DNA of 64,000 nt from the NCBI RefSeq assembly GCF_004210375.1, contig NC_134837.1, forward strand, positions 15,259,798 through 15,323,797, written 5' to 3'. The position numbers and the translations under genes were made by a program. The notes beneath the pieces are model-generated. The model searched no databases and was not told the DNA's origin. It saw only the letters and a program-made list of their open reading frames with translations. This stretch comes from Tachypleus tridentatus (Eukaryota > Arthropoda > Merostomata > Xiphosura > Limulidae). Positions 23,879-35,760 of the stretch are shown piece after piece; position 1 is the stretch's first letter; each line of letters opens with the position of its first letter.

Positions 23879-24640
23879 AGATACCATGCTCTGTCATTCA
23901 CACTAAATTGATAGGCAAGAAGTGATATAACCAATGTTCAAGAACTATGGCATTATAGAGAAAATCTGGATTGAAAACATCCAGTCAATTCAATGTGTGA
24001 TACATCAGGGTACAACATACGATTTAGGATTGTGTGTAAAATTACCAACACCATGATTCAACCTTTTTTTAGGGAAAGAGAATAGAAACGAAAACAAAGC
24101 AGTTGGATAGGTCATCTCACGTAAGACAAATTCTTTACTTGCCTAGATACCCATGTTTTTGTATACACGACATTTATGTATGTAATTAAACAAACATAAA
24201 CTGGTGTATAAATAATGAACTAACACAAACACATATCTATCAAGATACACAATTGTCATATGAAGTATAATAACGGATTTTAATGATATGTTGAGACTCT
24301 CAAATCCTTTTTGTATAACGTACTTAACCTCTGTACTAACACAACATCAACATACAACAACCTTAGTGACCAGCATCGTTCAATTCTGTTTTCATGTGCA
24401 AGACATGTAGACACTGTGTGCTTTTGCCACAAATCTGTAGTTCCCTTTTTGCACAAATGAAACCAGCTGATAATTTATGAAGTAGGTAATTCTTGAAAAT
24501 GCCAATGCTTCAGTCCAGTTCACTGTTATCACTTCATTCATTTAGCTACACTGTCAAGATAAAGTTGTTCCAAAACACAGTTCTATCTACATTATAAATA
24601 CCAAAGTCAGCTCTTCAGTCAAACACAAAAGCCTTTAAAG

Positions 24641-24755
24641 AAGTTTGTTTCTTTGATTTGTTTAAAATTAAGCACAAAGCTACACAGTGGGCTAACTGTG
24701 CTCTGCTGGTATCTAGTGTTATAGGTCTGCAGACATACCACTGTGCCGCTGAGGG
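24641..24755 (-). mobile_element. SINE group C with 10-bp TSD
   Basis: Flanked by GCCTTTAAAG at 24631-24640 and 24756-24765. In reverse: AAAC-type tail, TTAAGCACAAAGCTACACAG, GTGCTCTGC, GTCTGCAGACATACCACTGTG. The B-box region is damaged or deleted. Confidence 0.82.
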
Positions 24756-24769
24756 GCCTTTAAAGAGGA

Positions 24770-26385
24770 AATACTAAATATTATTTGAAGTATAAATAGT
24801 GTAAATCATTTTCAGTTCCTCATGGAACTCGCAAGCATTTATTTATAATTTATTTGTATGTCAAGTACCAATCTTAGAAAAAAAAATCCATTCAATTTCA
24901 AACATTACTATATCAATTTAGTGGGAATCAATGTGGATGGAAAACAGATTCCTGCTCGACCTTTATAACCAAATTTTGACATATAAGCTGTAGGTACGAA
25001 GCTATGAAACATTACTTAGTGGAACAGAAAAACGGTTCTAAAATCGAGGAACTGATATAGAATCTGATGAATATTCTGGAAGTAATACATTCTTTGTCTT
25101 TGATCTTACACCCGACTAATATATTGGGAATTCAGACTTTTACTTCGTAAAACAGGAACATTTAGGAATAGAAATATATTTTGGTGGAACTTTAACTCAG
25201 TACTACAACTCTTCTCGCGCATACTGAATTCCAGTCCATTTTAGAAATTGATCATTCCGGAAAAAAACATCACTGATACGTTAGAAGCTATGAGCACTGT
25301 AGAGATTTATTCGATACACTCACACAATTTGTGTATGACAAAGAAACTTCGATGTATTTTTGCAGGTGGTCAACTAACTGGCCATGCAAATATATAATTA
25401 TGCATCGTCAACTTGGATCCGAGTCATAAACTATGTCTACTTTGGTTGAAATGAGAAAGGTGAATATTTTTATCCATCAGACCTGCCATAAATTAACCTT
25501 AGCATCAGAAGATTCATGACAGAAAATTGTCAAACATGAACTTATAATAAAAACGTACTTCAAGGTCCACATTTGTCTGTGTGTAAATAGTATTGTATAT
25601 ATTATGCTTATTACTGTTCTAGCCATGTGTCAAAACGTAGACTGTTTGCGAAATTCAATTATAATAAGATTATTAATGATATGGCTGTTCATTAGCTGGC
25701 TGAAAAACGTTTTCAGTTGAATGTTCCTTATATGGATTTATTATTTATTGTAGTTCATATGGCTATATCATTATTGTAAATTAAAATAAATAAACACAAA
25801 ACAAAATATGTTCCAGTGTTGTTCATTTTTTTATTGAGAACGATGATATAGTACAAAAATATAAAATAATATTTTTTTTCCAATTTGTTAAAACATTAAA
25901 TAGCAATAAACGTCATATTAATAATATAATATTTTCGATTGATACCTACAGATGGAGCGAGATACAAACGGAACTATGTAAGCTCTTCTATGTAAGCTTA
26001 TATTTGTCAGAAACAAAAATATTTCATATCTTGGAAAACAGAAACTATACCAAGGACTTGGATAATATTACATGTATAGTAATTAACTTTAATAAACAAA
26101 GGTTAATGAGTTATTAATTATTTTCACTTTGCATATTCTTTAGCTACATATTTTTAATTTGAAAACTAATCATTTAGTTAATAATTAGTTAATCATCTTT
26201 CATTAATACAACATTAATTTAAACACCAGGTGTTGAACACTGAATGGTTGTATTTCCTTAGATAATTATTGAATTTTAAAATACGAACGATAATTTTAGG
26301 CCACTCTGTATACAAGTATAAATATAAATACATATGTACAACAACAAATTTAAGCCTAAGGTCTTTTAATACATATATAAGTATA
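24770..26385. other. SINE-free non-coding stretch with an octamer motif
   Basis: No gene recognised. An exact octamer ATGCAAAT (25384-25391), the POU-factor site type, is followed 8 bases later by ATGCAT. A single octamer is weak evidence for a regulatory element. Confidence 0.3.
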
Positions 26386-26388
26386 AAT

Positions 26389-26406
26389 AAAAAAAAAAAA
26401 AAAAAA
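26389..26406. repeat. A18 homopolymer
   Basis: Uninterrupted A run, possibly the tail of an old retrocopy, although nothing upstream is recognisable. Confidence 0.8.
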
Positions 26407-26782
26407 GATATATAAATTATTAGTACCGCCCTGCCGTGCTTTAGTGTGTTATTATAAAGATAATTTTGTGGTTTGTCGGTTAAACAAACTATATAAGAGT
26501 ACTACTATCATGAACCGAGCATTATCCTGTGCTTAAACTAATGTTTATTTCTACGTCATAATATAACGTGTGTTAGAATGAACTATAACCCTATAATATA
26601 CTAATTATGTAAACTGTTATATACCATCAATAAACATGACTGATATTTATAATAATATATGTATTTATTAAGAAAGCTCAAATGAAAGTTCCAATTATAA
26701 ATAAAACAATGCAGAACAAACGTCTGAAGATTTTAATATCCTTCATTCTATGCTGGATATCCTAATTCCGTTAGTACCAGTT

Positions 26783-27028
26783 AGGTTAAGGCGTTCGACT
26801 CGTAATCTGAGGGTTCGAATCCCCGTCGCATCAAATATGCTCGCCCTTTCAGCTGTGGGGGCGTTATAATGTGACGGTCAATCCCACTATTCCTTGGTAA
26901 AAGAGTAGCCCAAGAGTTGGCGGTGGGTGGTGATGACTAGCTGCTTTCCCTCTATTCTTACACTGCTAAATTAGGGAGGGCTAGCACAGATAGCCTTCAA
27001 GTAGCTTTGCGCAAAATTAAAAAACAGA
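26783..27028 (+). mobile_element. SINE group A with 11-bp TSD
   Basis: Flanked by AGTACCAGTTA (26772-26782) and AGCACCAGTTA (27029-27039). The head shows a tRNA-like B box GGTTCGAATCC and the anticodon-region phrase GACTCGTAATC. The group A core (GCGTTATAATGTGACGG, GGTGGTGATGACTAGCTGC, CTAAATTAGGG) and tail (AGCTTTGCGCAAAATT) follow. The first bases of the head are missing. Confidence 0.93.
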
Positions 27029-27062
27029 AGCACCAGTTATGTGGGTAATCTTACTCTTCACT

Positions 27063-27131
27063 CAGGGTCGGCCCTTAAAGGGGAGGGGTGTACCGAGGGC
27101 AAGGCACTTGCGCTCCCGACAGAACGGGCCT
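27063..27131 (+). mobile_element. GC-rich hAT-like terminus
   Basis: Begins CAGGGTCGGCCCTTAAAGGG and continues with GC-rich phrases (GTACCGAGGGC, GCTCCCGACAG). This resembles termini of ZMYM-associated hAT elements (CAGGGCCGGC...). No partner end or target duplication found, so it is a tentative fragment. Confidence 0.35.
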
Positions 27132-28064
27132 CACGTTAAGCTCATTTGATTTGTCACGAACATAAATGAAAAGTCTTAACTGTATAAAATATTCTATACC
27201 ACTTCTGAAATTTCTGGTCCTTTATGCTTGGAGTCCATTACTTTCTCTTCTGTTGATTTTTCTTCAGGTGTTGGTTTCTAGTTGTTTCGTATTCTTTGAA
27301 GGAAGCTGGAGTCTTTGAGTTGTTATCTTCTCTATAGACTCATTGTGTTAACCACGCTATGCGTGATCCGAGTAAATATAGTGAAAAAAAAAAAAGTTAT
27401 AGAAGACAACATAAGCAACCTTGTCTAATGACACAGTTAAGGCACGTAAAGGTTGTTTACGAAGCAAGAGAGAAAATGTATTAGAATATAACTAAGCAAA
27501 GATAAATTCCTATTCAAAACTGTGAAATGATTAAAACCATGATAGTTTAACTACTACAGCTCTGTGTATTCTTATCTAACGACCTTCCCATCTGACCTTC
27601 AATTTAACTGAAAGTGAATTTCAAGTATTCTTTATTTTTACTTTATTATTTAGTATCTTGTCCGTAAATTATGGTACAATGAAAAACCATCACGTAATTT
27701 ACACTGAGAGATATGGACACTTGTAACGCTATAAATATATAATAAAAACATTTTACTTGCTACCAGCAAATACGGAAATAGAAGAAAAACATGGACTGAG
27801 AGTAAAGTGCAAACTCTGTATATTTCAAATGTTATCTATTTTACACTTTTATAGTTTTAGTATTATTGTGCGTCATTACGTTTTATAGCATTATGTATAT
27901 TTATATCAGTCATAATTTATATATATATATATATGTATATAAATTCTGTTTTATTTTACAATCTTCGTACGCAATAAGTTTACCAGCTCACACTTGCAGA
28001 ATAGACGAAGATACCAGACGTTTAGTTTTAATAAAATCTGGACTTTTACCATACATCCTCAACT

Positions 28065-28342
28065 AAGCCCGCCATGGCCAGGCGGGTTAAAGCATTTGAC
28101 TCGTAATCCGAGGGTTGCGGGTTTGAATCCCCGTCGCACCAAACAGACTCTCCCTTTGAGCCGTGGAGGCGTTATAATGTGACGGTCAATCCCACTATTC
28201 GTTGGTAAAAGAAGCTCAAACGTTGGCGGTGGGTGATGTTGACTAGCTGCCTTCCTTCTAGTCTTACACTGCTAAATTAGAGACGGCTAGCACAAATAGC
28301 CGTCGTGTAGCTTTGCGCGAAATTACAAAAAACACAACCCAT
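28065..28342 (+). mobile_element. SINE group A, full length, with 11-bp TSD
   Basis: Flanked by CATCCTCAACT at 28054-28064 and 28343-28353. The head carries an A-box-like ATGGCCAGGCGGG, GACTCGTAATC and a B box GGTTTGAATCC. Core and tail are complete, ending GCGCGAAATTACAAAAAACAC. Confidence 0.94.
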
Positions 28343-28563
28343 CATCCTCAACTTGGTAGGGCGTAGCTAGTGGGTAACATACTGAATTATTAAACTGAGG
28401 AACCGTGGCTCGCATCTCGTTACAACTGCGTCTGTACTGTGATAAGTACAGCTAAGGACGAGTGGTTTAGTGTGCTTCGTACATTTCTATATAACTACCC
28501 AAAAGCTTCCTCCCTCCAAAAATTTTTAAAATATCATACACACACAGGTAGATCAACAATACA

Positions 28564-28830
28564 ATGAACAATAAACAAACGATAATAAATTCCAAGATAC
28601 AACAAACTACAAAACCTTACACTGCTTCATACAATATATTCTCGACATCAGCGACAAATAAAATTATAACAAAACACAACATTCCAGTAAACACTAAATT
28701 TATTCAAAAATCAGGTACAAAACCAAAATCCATGCAATGTAAAAATTACACTGACAAATACAACACCAACATTATTTATAAAATACAATGTAACAACTGC
28801 CACGACTTCTATATTAGAGAAAAAAGCATT
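28564..28830 (+). pseudogene. Penelope-like element ORF fragment (linker and start of GIY-YIG domain)
   Basis: The frame contains KYNTNIIYKIQCNNCHDFYI, which matches the start of the GIY-YIG endonuclease of Penelope-like retroelements (consensus VxYKIxCxxCxxxYIGET). In a live element this domain nicks target DNA and follows a reverse transcriptase. Upstream residues (TKPYTASYNIFSTSATNKII...) fit the linker before the domain. The reverse transcriptase is absent upstream, and the GIY-YIG domain is cut right after YIRE, where the reading runs into terminal-repeat sequence (from about 28831), giving an artificial 138-codon frame to 28980. This is a 5'-truncated, rearranged dead copy. Confidence 0.62.
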
Positions 28831-29090
28831 TTTATATGCAAAAACGGCTCGTTTTGGGTTGAGAAAATATTTTACATAGAAGAGCGAACAACGTTTCGAC
28901 CTTCTTCGTTCATCGTCAGGTTCACAAAGAAAGAGGTAACTGACCGGAAGCTGACCACATGTTTGAAAGGGGTTGTGTAACTGAGTGTCGGAATGTAGAG
29001 GGCGGTGTTAGATGTTTGAATATATAATTTTATATATTTTTGCATATAAATTTCTCAACAAGTGGGTTTCTCGACATCACTGAGAGAAAA
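28831..29090 (-). mobile_element. Penelope-like terminal repeat
   Basis: Contains the phrases ATGCAAAAACGGCTCG, TTTGGGTTGAGAAAA, CATAGAAGAGCGAACAACG and AACAAGTGGGTTTCTCG that recur at 53.9, 57.1 and 60.2 kb. It holds a hammerhead-type core on the - strand, although the adjacent ORF fragment is on the + strand, which indicates rearrangement. Confidence 0.65.
28892..28919 (-). ncRNA. Hammerhead-ribozyme-type core in PLE terminus
   Basis: On the - strand: CTGACGA, a short arm TGAAC, GAAGAA loop, GGTC, then GAAACG. CUGANGA and GAAA are the two invariant strands of the hammerhead core, and Penelope-like elements are known to carry hammerheads in their terminal repeats. Helix II is weakened by one base change relative to the copies at 53.97 and 57.17 kb (AAC against GGTC). 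The cleavage-site strand would be near the GTTGTTC that follows. Activity is unproven. Confidence 0.5.
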
Positions 29091-29260
29091 AAGCAGAAAA
29101 ATAGAAATCAGATTAAAAACATCTAACTGCAACGCCTCCTATAACCCCGTACCCTTCTACAGTCTCGTCCTCAAAGCATGTGTCCGACAACTGTCAGTTG
29201 CAAACTCTCTTTGTTAACAAGATGATGGCCTAAGAAGGTCTTTTTTCTTCTTCAGAAGTC
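29091..29260 (+). mobile_element. Penelope-like terminal piece, second type
   Basis: CTCGTCCTCAAAGCATGTGT, GTCAGTTGCAAACTCT and GATGATGGCCTAAGAAGGTC parallel the sequence at 33.41-33.50 kb. The first core strand is altered (AAGATGATGG), so no intact hammerhead is claimed. Confidence 0.5.
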
Positions 29261-29357
29261 TGGTGGTGTCATAGTTTTCAAATAAATGTTAAAAAAGTAT
29301 AGTTTCCTTGATTTCCTAAATATTCATTTGTTTTATTGTTGGATTATAGAAGGTTCG

Positions 29358-29796
29358 TAATTATGACTTTGTATTATTACTCACAGTGGTAATTATTACT
29401 TTGTCTTATTACTCACAGTTGTAATTATTACGTTGTCACTTTACTCACAGTGATAATTATTACTTTGTCATATTACAGTGATAATTATTATTTTGTCATA
29501 TTACTCACAGTGCTAATTATTACTTTGTCATATTACTCACAGTGATAATTATTACTTTATCATATTACTCAGTGATAATTATTACTTTGTCATATTACAC
29601 ACAGTGGTATTTATTACTTTGTCATATTACTCACAGTGCTAATTATTACTTTGTCATATTACTCACAGTGATAATTATTACTTTATCATATTACTCAGTG
29701 ATAATTATTACTTTGTCATATTACACACAGTGGTATTTATTACTTTGTCATATTACTCACAGTGATAATTATTACTTTGTTATATGACTGATAATT
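29358..29796 (+). repeat. 32-bp minisatellite with about 126-bp higher-order unit
   Basis: About 13-14 copies of a 32-base unit with TAATTATTACTTTGTCATAT and TACTCACAGTG. Four variant units recur as a block (starts near 29508 and 29634), a 126-bp higher-order repeat. Confidence 0.9.
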
Positions 29797-30149
29797 AACT
29801 AATTATTCTAAGTATCTTTCACTGAATTGCTGATAAATTTTATTTATCGTGTAACTAATTCTTGAAATATTTACCCAGGTTAGTACTGGTTGAAGTTTCT
29901 AGATTTTACTTATCCATGAATTTTTAAAATTAACGAAATGTGTGTAAATATATCATGGAGTTTTTATTGTTTTGTCTACTTTAAAACAGAGTTATAGAAA
30001 CTAGAATTATCTATTTTAATAAGACGCATTATACTGACACAAATGGACTGAACGTGGCCTAGTTTGGCGTTCCGGAATGTGTAGCTGATCATTGATAATT
30101 TGTTTCGTGCGTCACCATTACACAAAAAACAACAACAAATTGAGCTTCA

Positions 30150-30257
30150 CATTTTGGACCAGTGGATGCATTATAAGAGTGACGGTCAGATCTCATTATT
30201 CGGTTTGAAAAGAGTAACCGAAATGTTGACGGTTGGTTGTGTTAAATGGCTGCATTT
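30150..30257 (+). mobile_element. Old SINE group D, 5' part, split by a younger SINE
   Basis: Reads TGGATGCATTATAAGAGTGA, CGGTCAGATC, AATGGCTGCATTTCCTCTAG and resumes at 30555 with GATAGCCCTGAAGAAATTTT and GCTCGAAATTCAAC (to about 30605). The group A copy at 30268-30544 sits inside it. Confidence 0.7.
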
Positions 30258-30267
30258 CCTCTAGTCT

Positions 30268-30544
30268 GGACCGTCATGGCCAGGTAGTTAAGACACTCGA
30301 CTCGTAATCTGAGGGTTGCGGGTTCGAATCTCCGTCACACCAAACATGCTCACACTTTCAGCCGTGGGAGCGTGTTATAATATGACGGTCAATTCCATTA
30401 TTCATTGGTAAAAGAGTAGCTCAAGAGTTGGCGGTGGGTGGTGATGACTAGCAGCCTTCCCTCTAGTTTTATACTGCTAAATTAGGGATGGCTAACACAG
30501 ATAGCCGCCGTGTATCTTTGCGCGAAATTTAAAACAAACCAAAT
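30268..30544 (+). mobile_element. SINE group A inserted into an older SINE, 10-bp TSD
   Basis: Flanked by CCTCTAGTCT (30258-30267) and CCTCGAGTCT (30545-30554). Full-length: ATGGCCAGGTAGTTAAG, GGTTCGAATCTCC, core, and tail GCGCGAAATTTAAAACAAAC. Confidence 0.93.
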
Positions 30545-30710
30545 CCTCGAGTCTCTCTTGATAGCCCTGAAGAAATTTTGCTCGAAATTCAACAACCAAC
30601 AACTGGTATCTAAGACCAATTACTTTAATCACTAAAAATGAGACACAAATAGTTAGAATTAATCACGGTTAGCAATAATATTAGAAAATAAGTCGTTTAT
30701 TCTATGGTAG

Positions 30711-30955
30711 TTTTAAATTTCACGCAAAGGTCCATGAAAGTTATCTGCGTTAACCATCTCTAATATAATAGTGAAAGACTATAGGGAAGGTAACTAGTTA
30801 TCACCACCTACCGTCAACAAAAATAGTGGGATAGACAGAACTTCATAATGTCCCCATGATTGAAAGGTTGAGCATGTTTGATAAGTAGGATTCGAAAGCA
30901 TGAATTTCACGTTGTGAGTCAAGCGCCCTAACCGCTTGGTCATGCCAGGCCACCA
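30711..30955 (-). mobile_element. SINE group A, diverged
   Basis: Reverse-oriented copy with core (GGAAGGTAACTAGTTATCACC) and head (GTGAGTCAAGCGCCCTAACC, CTTGGTCATGCCAGGCC) recognisable but heavily mutated. Confidence 0.82.
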
Positions 30956-31286
30956 TACTACTAAATAGTTATTATTATTATTCACAATTATGCTTGTGCT
31001 ATAATTAACATTTAACATTAACTGACTTTTACTACTTGTTTATTATTACTTATTTAGAATAAAGTGTGTTTTGGATAACATCGTAACCTTGAAAAAGAAA
31101 GAAGACAACATAAGTTAACCGTCACCTGTTTCATGCAAGTTATTGACTTTAAACCAATTAGAACTGAAACCTTGACGAGAGGTTAAATATTTTGACACAA
31201 ACAATAAGTGATGAGTGTGAGGAAAAGGTAATAATACCTGACATTTAACAATATGATGCAGTAAACTAGTTATTATTATTATTATT

Positions 31287-31498
31287 TTTTGAATTTCGCA
31301 CAAAGCTACTCGAGGGCTATCTTTGCTAGCCGTCCCTAATTTAGCAGTGTAAGACTAGAGGGAAGGCAGCTAGTCATCACCACCCACCGCCAACTGTTGG
31401 ACTACTCTTTTACCAACGAATAGTGGGATTGACCGTCACATTATAACGCCTCCATGGCTGAAAGCGCGAGCATGTTTGGTGCGACTGGGATTCGAGAC
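31287..31498 (-). mobile_element. SINE group A, truncated at the head
   Basis: Reverse copy from tail (GAATTTCGCACAAAGC) to just past the B box (GGGATTCGAGACC). The A-box half of the tRNA-like head is missing. Confidence 0.9.
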
Positions 31499-31777
31499 CG
31501 GTTACATTGGGAAATGATTGTAGTGTAGTATTGAAAAACGGTTTGCAACATAATGGTTTAAGGATGCAATGTACTAAATTTATAACTCTTATGACCTGTC
31601 TTAAAAATATGATCTCAACGTGACTTTTTATCTTATCTGTGTTACTTACACTTTAAATAAAGAGACAGTTTATGTATTGAAGTTACCTTGTTAATTTGAT
31701 AAACGTTATAGTTTAAAGTTTAATGTACATAATCTAACAAATGAGTCAAGAAACAAGAGTATAATTAAGGTGTGTAG

Positions 31778-31798
31778 TTTTTTTTTTTTTTTTTTTTT
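31778..31798. repeat. T21 homopolymer
   Basis: Long T run, the reverse of a poly-A tail, without a recognisable retrocopy beside it. Confidence 0.8.
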
Positions 31799-31894
31799 AT
31801 AAACGCCAAAGTTTAGGTTTTCGCTGTCAAATATTCTATAGAATTAAATAATGATTCATTTCAAGAACAGTAAAACGTGTGGTCGAATTTGCTT

Positions 31895-31990
31895 GTTTTG
31901 TTATGCACAAAGGTACCAAATGGGCTCTCTTTGCTCTATCCACCATAGGTATCACAACCCAGTTTCTAGCGAAATAAGTATGCAGTTACT
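31895..31990 (-). mobile_element. SINE group C, old fragment
   Basis: ATGCACAAAGGTACC, TGGGCTCTCTTTGCTCTATC, CACCATAGGTATCACAACCC parallel a reversed group C copy. Confidence 0.5.
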
Positions 31991-32564
31991 AAAGGACAAG
32001 GTCGAATCCTCCTTGTGTAACGTTTTATTACTTACATATGTATCAGTCCGTTAATTATAAAATTTATTAGATTTCAGAGAAGTAATAAGAAATCTAAGTT
32101 AAATATGATTCATTGCCTGTTATCTACCTTGGATGCCCATTAAGTATGAGTTATTGCAACTTATGTACGTGTATAAAATCAAGTATGAACCACTGGAATA
32201 TATAACGTATCTACCTCAAAATGATAGTTATTTGTTTGGTGTTATAAAATTACGTATTTTACAAATAAAGGTTCTCAGAACTGATAAAGGATGTTATTTA
32301 TCATTGGAATTTTTAAGTGACAGTTAACATTCAGTACTGATACTGGAACAAGAAAATTTTATACGATATATGTCCAACGATAATTTTGACAAACTCTAGA
32401 TAAAGGGAACAATCATTATTTGTTTTTCTTCAAATTAAACCTCTGAATCTGAAGATACTTCAAATATGTTATGATCACACGATATAGATTTATAAGGATG
32501 TTTTTAAGAATTTACATAATTTATATATAAGTAGATCTTATAATTTTTTTCAAGGGTTATATAA

Positions 32565-32690
32565 ATTTGTTTGTTTGTTGTAGAGCAAAGCCACCAGAGA
32601 CTATCTGCTATGTTTACTACAGAGAACCAAACCCCAGAAATTAGCGTTGTAAGTCCTTAAACTTACCGCTGTTCTATCAGTGGACAGCGA
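32565..32690 (-). mobile_element. SINE group C, old copy
   Basis: Tail TTTGTTTGTTTG, AGCAAAGCCACC, GAGACTATCTGCTATG, CCAAACCCCAGAAATTAGCG and TTACCGCTGTTC follow the reversed group C layout. Confidence 0.6.
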
Positions 32691-33106
32691 TATGAAATTA
32701 GGTTGTTTCTTTGAGATCGTGTTGTGTGTATCTATGCTAATTTCATTTAGCAGCTGTGGTCTAACATCTCTGTTTATACTGCAGTTATGTTACATTTGAC
32801 CTTATCCTTACATGGCAGTGCTGTCAACGTATCTGTACTTTCATACCCGTTTAAGTAATGGCTGAGAATTAGCGATAATTACTTGTTTCACACTATTTAC
32901 ACAATGTGTATTCAACAGTTGTCATGATATATTCGTTTTTATCTCTTTCACCGGTGATAATATGATAATACCAGATCTGTACATATGTCAATTTTTGTAC
33001 AAATAGTAGTGACTATTTTTCATGTGATATTTTTAAAATATCGTGATACACTATTGATATTTATAGCGAAGTGTTTTACAATCAGAAACTGACCTGTTAT
33101 TTGGGT

Positions 33107-33383
33107 GTTTGTTTATTGAATTTCGCACAAATATACTCGAGGGCTATCTGTGCTAGCCTTCCCTAATTTAGCAGTGTAAGACTAGAGGGAAGGCAGCTAG
33201 TCATCACCACCCACCGTCAACTCTTGGGCTACTCTTTTACCAACGAATAGTGGGATTGACCGTTAATATATAACGCCCCCACGGCTGAAAGGGCGAGCAT
33301 GTTTGGCGCGACGGGGATGTGAACCCGCGACCCTCAGATTACGAGTCGCACGCTTTAACACGCTTGGCCATGCCGGGCCATTG
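33107..33383 (-). mobile_element. SINE group A, full length
   Basis: Complete reverse copy from TTGAATTTCGCACAAAT through GGGATGTGAACCCGCGACC to CTTGGCCATGCCGGGCC. A TTTGGGT-type short duplication flanks it. Confidence 0.93.
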
Positions 33384-33399
33384 TTTGGGTATATTCATA

Positions 33400-33525
33400 G
33401 TTATCTATTTATAAGGTTATGTCTGTACTGACTTGTTCAAATGTATGCTCATGAGTCTGCAAACTCTTTTAACCTGAAGATAACTAAAGAAGGTCCAAAC
33501 GTTTATTTTAATTAAAGTTTTAATA
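33400..33525 (+). mobile_element. Penelope-like terminal piece with damaged hammerhead core
   Basis: AGTCTGCAAACTCTTTTAAC is followed by CTGAAGA (33474-33480), an imperfect arm, and GGTCCAAACG (33492-33501). The first core strand is intact; the second has GAAA changed to CAAA, so a ribozyme here should be dead. Confidence 0.5.
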
Positions 33526-33676
33526 CCCGTATCAGTTGTCTTAAGAATACAACCGGGTTTGTCTTTATCATCACGAAAGACTTGTGGACTTATGTTTGTT
33601 CACACAATGTCGAGGATGTTTCTTGACTTTAAAGTTTCAGTTGTATTTATTTTATATGTGTAGAGATAATTTTTAT

Positions 33677-33850
33677 TTGTTTTGTGTCATTACCTGTTTC
33701 AACTGTGGTATATTATTCACGCACTTGTCTGATGAAATACTGATGATGTCATGGACATACCTTTTGTTTTGTGTCATTACCTGTTTCAACTGTGGTATAT
33801 TATTCACGCACTTGTCTGATGAAATACTGGTGATGTCATGGACATACCTT
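33677..33850 (+). repeat. Tandem duplication, 87-bp unit
   Basis: Two nearly identical copies containing TGTGTCATTACCTGTTTCAA and CACTTGTCTGATGAAATACT. They share an open frame because 87 is divisible by three. Confidence 0.9.
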
Positions 33851-34419
33851 TACTTTTATTATAAACATCGAGTTTATAAAACGATGATTTAATACACATG
33901 ATATGCGTTTGTTTCGTTAGCGAAGGTATTACACTTTATTTACATCTTTATTTCTTCCTCTGTAAGATTTTGAGAAATCTGTTAGAAACTGAGAACAATC
34001 TACCTTTCCAGAAGTGTTAGAGTTTTGTATATTTTTACTTCATGTCGATAACTTTCAGTTGTCATAATTGTTAAAAAAAATGTAGTGACCTGTTTTATAG
34101 TTGTTACGTGAAGATATTTTTATTTAAGTGTAAGGAATATGCTAATGTTGATTTATATGTGTTATATACTTCAATACAAGTGTTAATGCGTTTCTTTAGA
34201 GCTAATGTGAGGTTGTACTCGTTTTTATCTACTTTGATAGTGATTATGTTATATTTTCGACAGTACCAGTGTTTCAATTGCATTAATGTGTTTAGAGAGT
34301 CTGAAGTGACGTATTTAAAGAACTAAGATAAGTTATTTACAGTAACTGTTTACTTGTATTGAGTTCTTTGTGGCTGACGTCTTCCAAAAATAAAATCGCG
34401 AATATTCAAAATAATGATA

Positions 34420-35760
34420 ATTACTGAATACGTTACTGATAGTGAGTGCCCGATAGATATCACCCTTCCATAATTACTGAATACGTTACTGATAGTGAGT
34501 GCCCGATAGATATCACCCTTCCATAATTACTGAATACGTTACTGATAGTGACTGCCCGATAGATATCACCCTTCCATAATTACTGAATACGTTACTGATA
34601 GTGAGTGCCCGATAGATATCACCCTTCCATAATTACTGAATATGTTACTGATAGTGAGTGCCCGATAGATATCACCCTTCCATAATTACTGAATACGTTA
34701 CTGATAGTGAGTGCCCGATAGATATCACCCTTCCATAATTACTGAATACGTTACTGATAGTGAGTGCCCGATAGATATCACCCTTCCATAATTACTGAAT
34801 ACGTTACTGATAGTGAGTGCCCGATAGATATCACCCTTCCATAATTACTGAATACGTTACTGATAGAGAGTGCCCGATAGATATCACCCTTCCATAATTA
34901 CTGAATACGTTACTGATAGTGAGTGCCCGATAGATATCACCCTTCCATAATTACTGAATACGTTACTGATAGTGAGTGCCTGATAGATATCACCCTTCCA
35001 TAATTACTAAATACGTTACTGATAGAGAGTGCCCGATAGATATCACCCTTCCATAATTACTGAATACGTTACTGATAGAGAGTGCCCGATAGATATCACC
35101 CTTCCATAATTACTGAATACGTTACTGATAGAGAGTGCCCGATAGATATCACCCTTCCATAATTACTGAATACGTTACTGATAGTGAGTGCCCGATAGAT
35201 ATCACCCTTCTATAATTACTGAACACGTTACTGATAGTGAGTGCCCGATAGATATCACCCTTCCATAATTACTGAATACGTTACTGATAGTGAGTGCCCG
35301 ATAGATATCACCCTTCCATAATTACTGAATATGTTACTGATAGTGAGTGCCCGATAGATATCACCCTTCCATAATTACTGAATACGTTACTGAATAGTGC
35401 CCGTTACTGAATACGTTACTGATAGTGAGTGCCCGATAGATATCACCCTTCCATAATTACTGAATACGTTACTGATAGTGAGTGCCCGATAGATATCACC
35501 CTTCCATAATTACTGAATACGTTACTGATAGTGAGTGCCCGATAGATATCACCCTTCCATAATTACTGAATACGTTACTGATAGTGAGTGCCCGATAGAT
35601 ATCACCCTTCCATAATTACTGAATACGTTACTGATAGAGAGTGCCCGATAGATATCACCCTTCCATAATTACTGAATACGTTACTGATAGTGAGTGCCCG
35701 ATAGATATCACCCTTCCATAATTACTGAATACGTTACTGATGGTGAGTGCCCGATAGATA
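34420..35760 (+). repeat. 53-bp satellite array, about 25 highly uniform copies
   Basis: Unit: ATTACTGAATACGTTACTGA, TAGTGAGTGCCCGATAGATA, TCACCCTTCCATA. Copies differ at very few positions, mainly GTGAG versus GAGAG. One scrambled copy near 35375-35415 shows a partial duplication (GTTACTGAATAGTGCCCG). The uniformity points to recent homogenisation. Its flanks show no gene. Confidence 0.95.

Noticed and set aside
29542-29787. 81-codon frame rich in IIITLSYY
   Set aside because: Low-complexity product of the 32-bp array.
34420-35760. CRISPR-like regular array
   Set aside because: The whole 53-bp unit repeats with no unique spacers, and the genome is animal, so it is a satellite.
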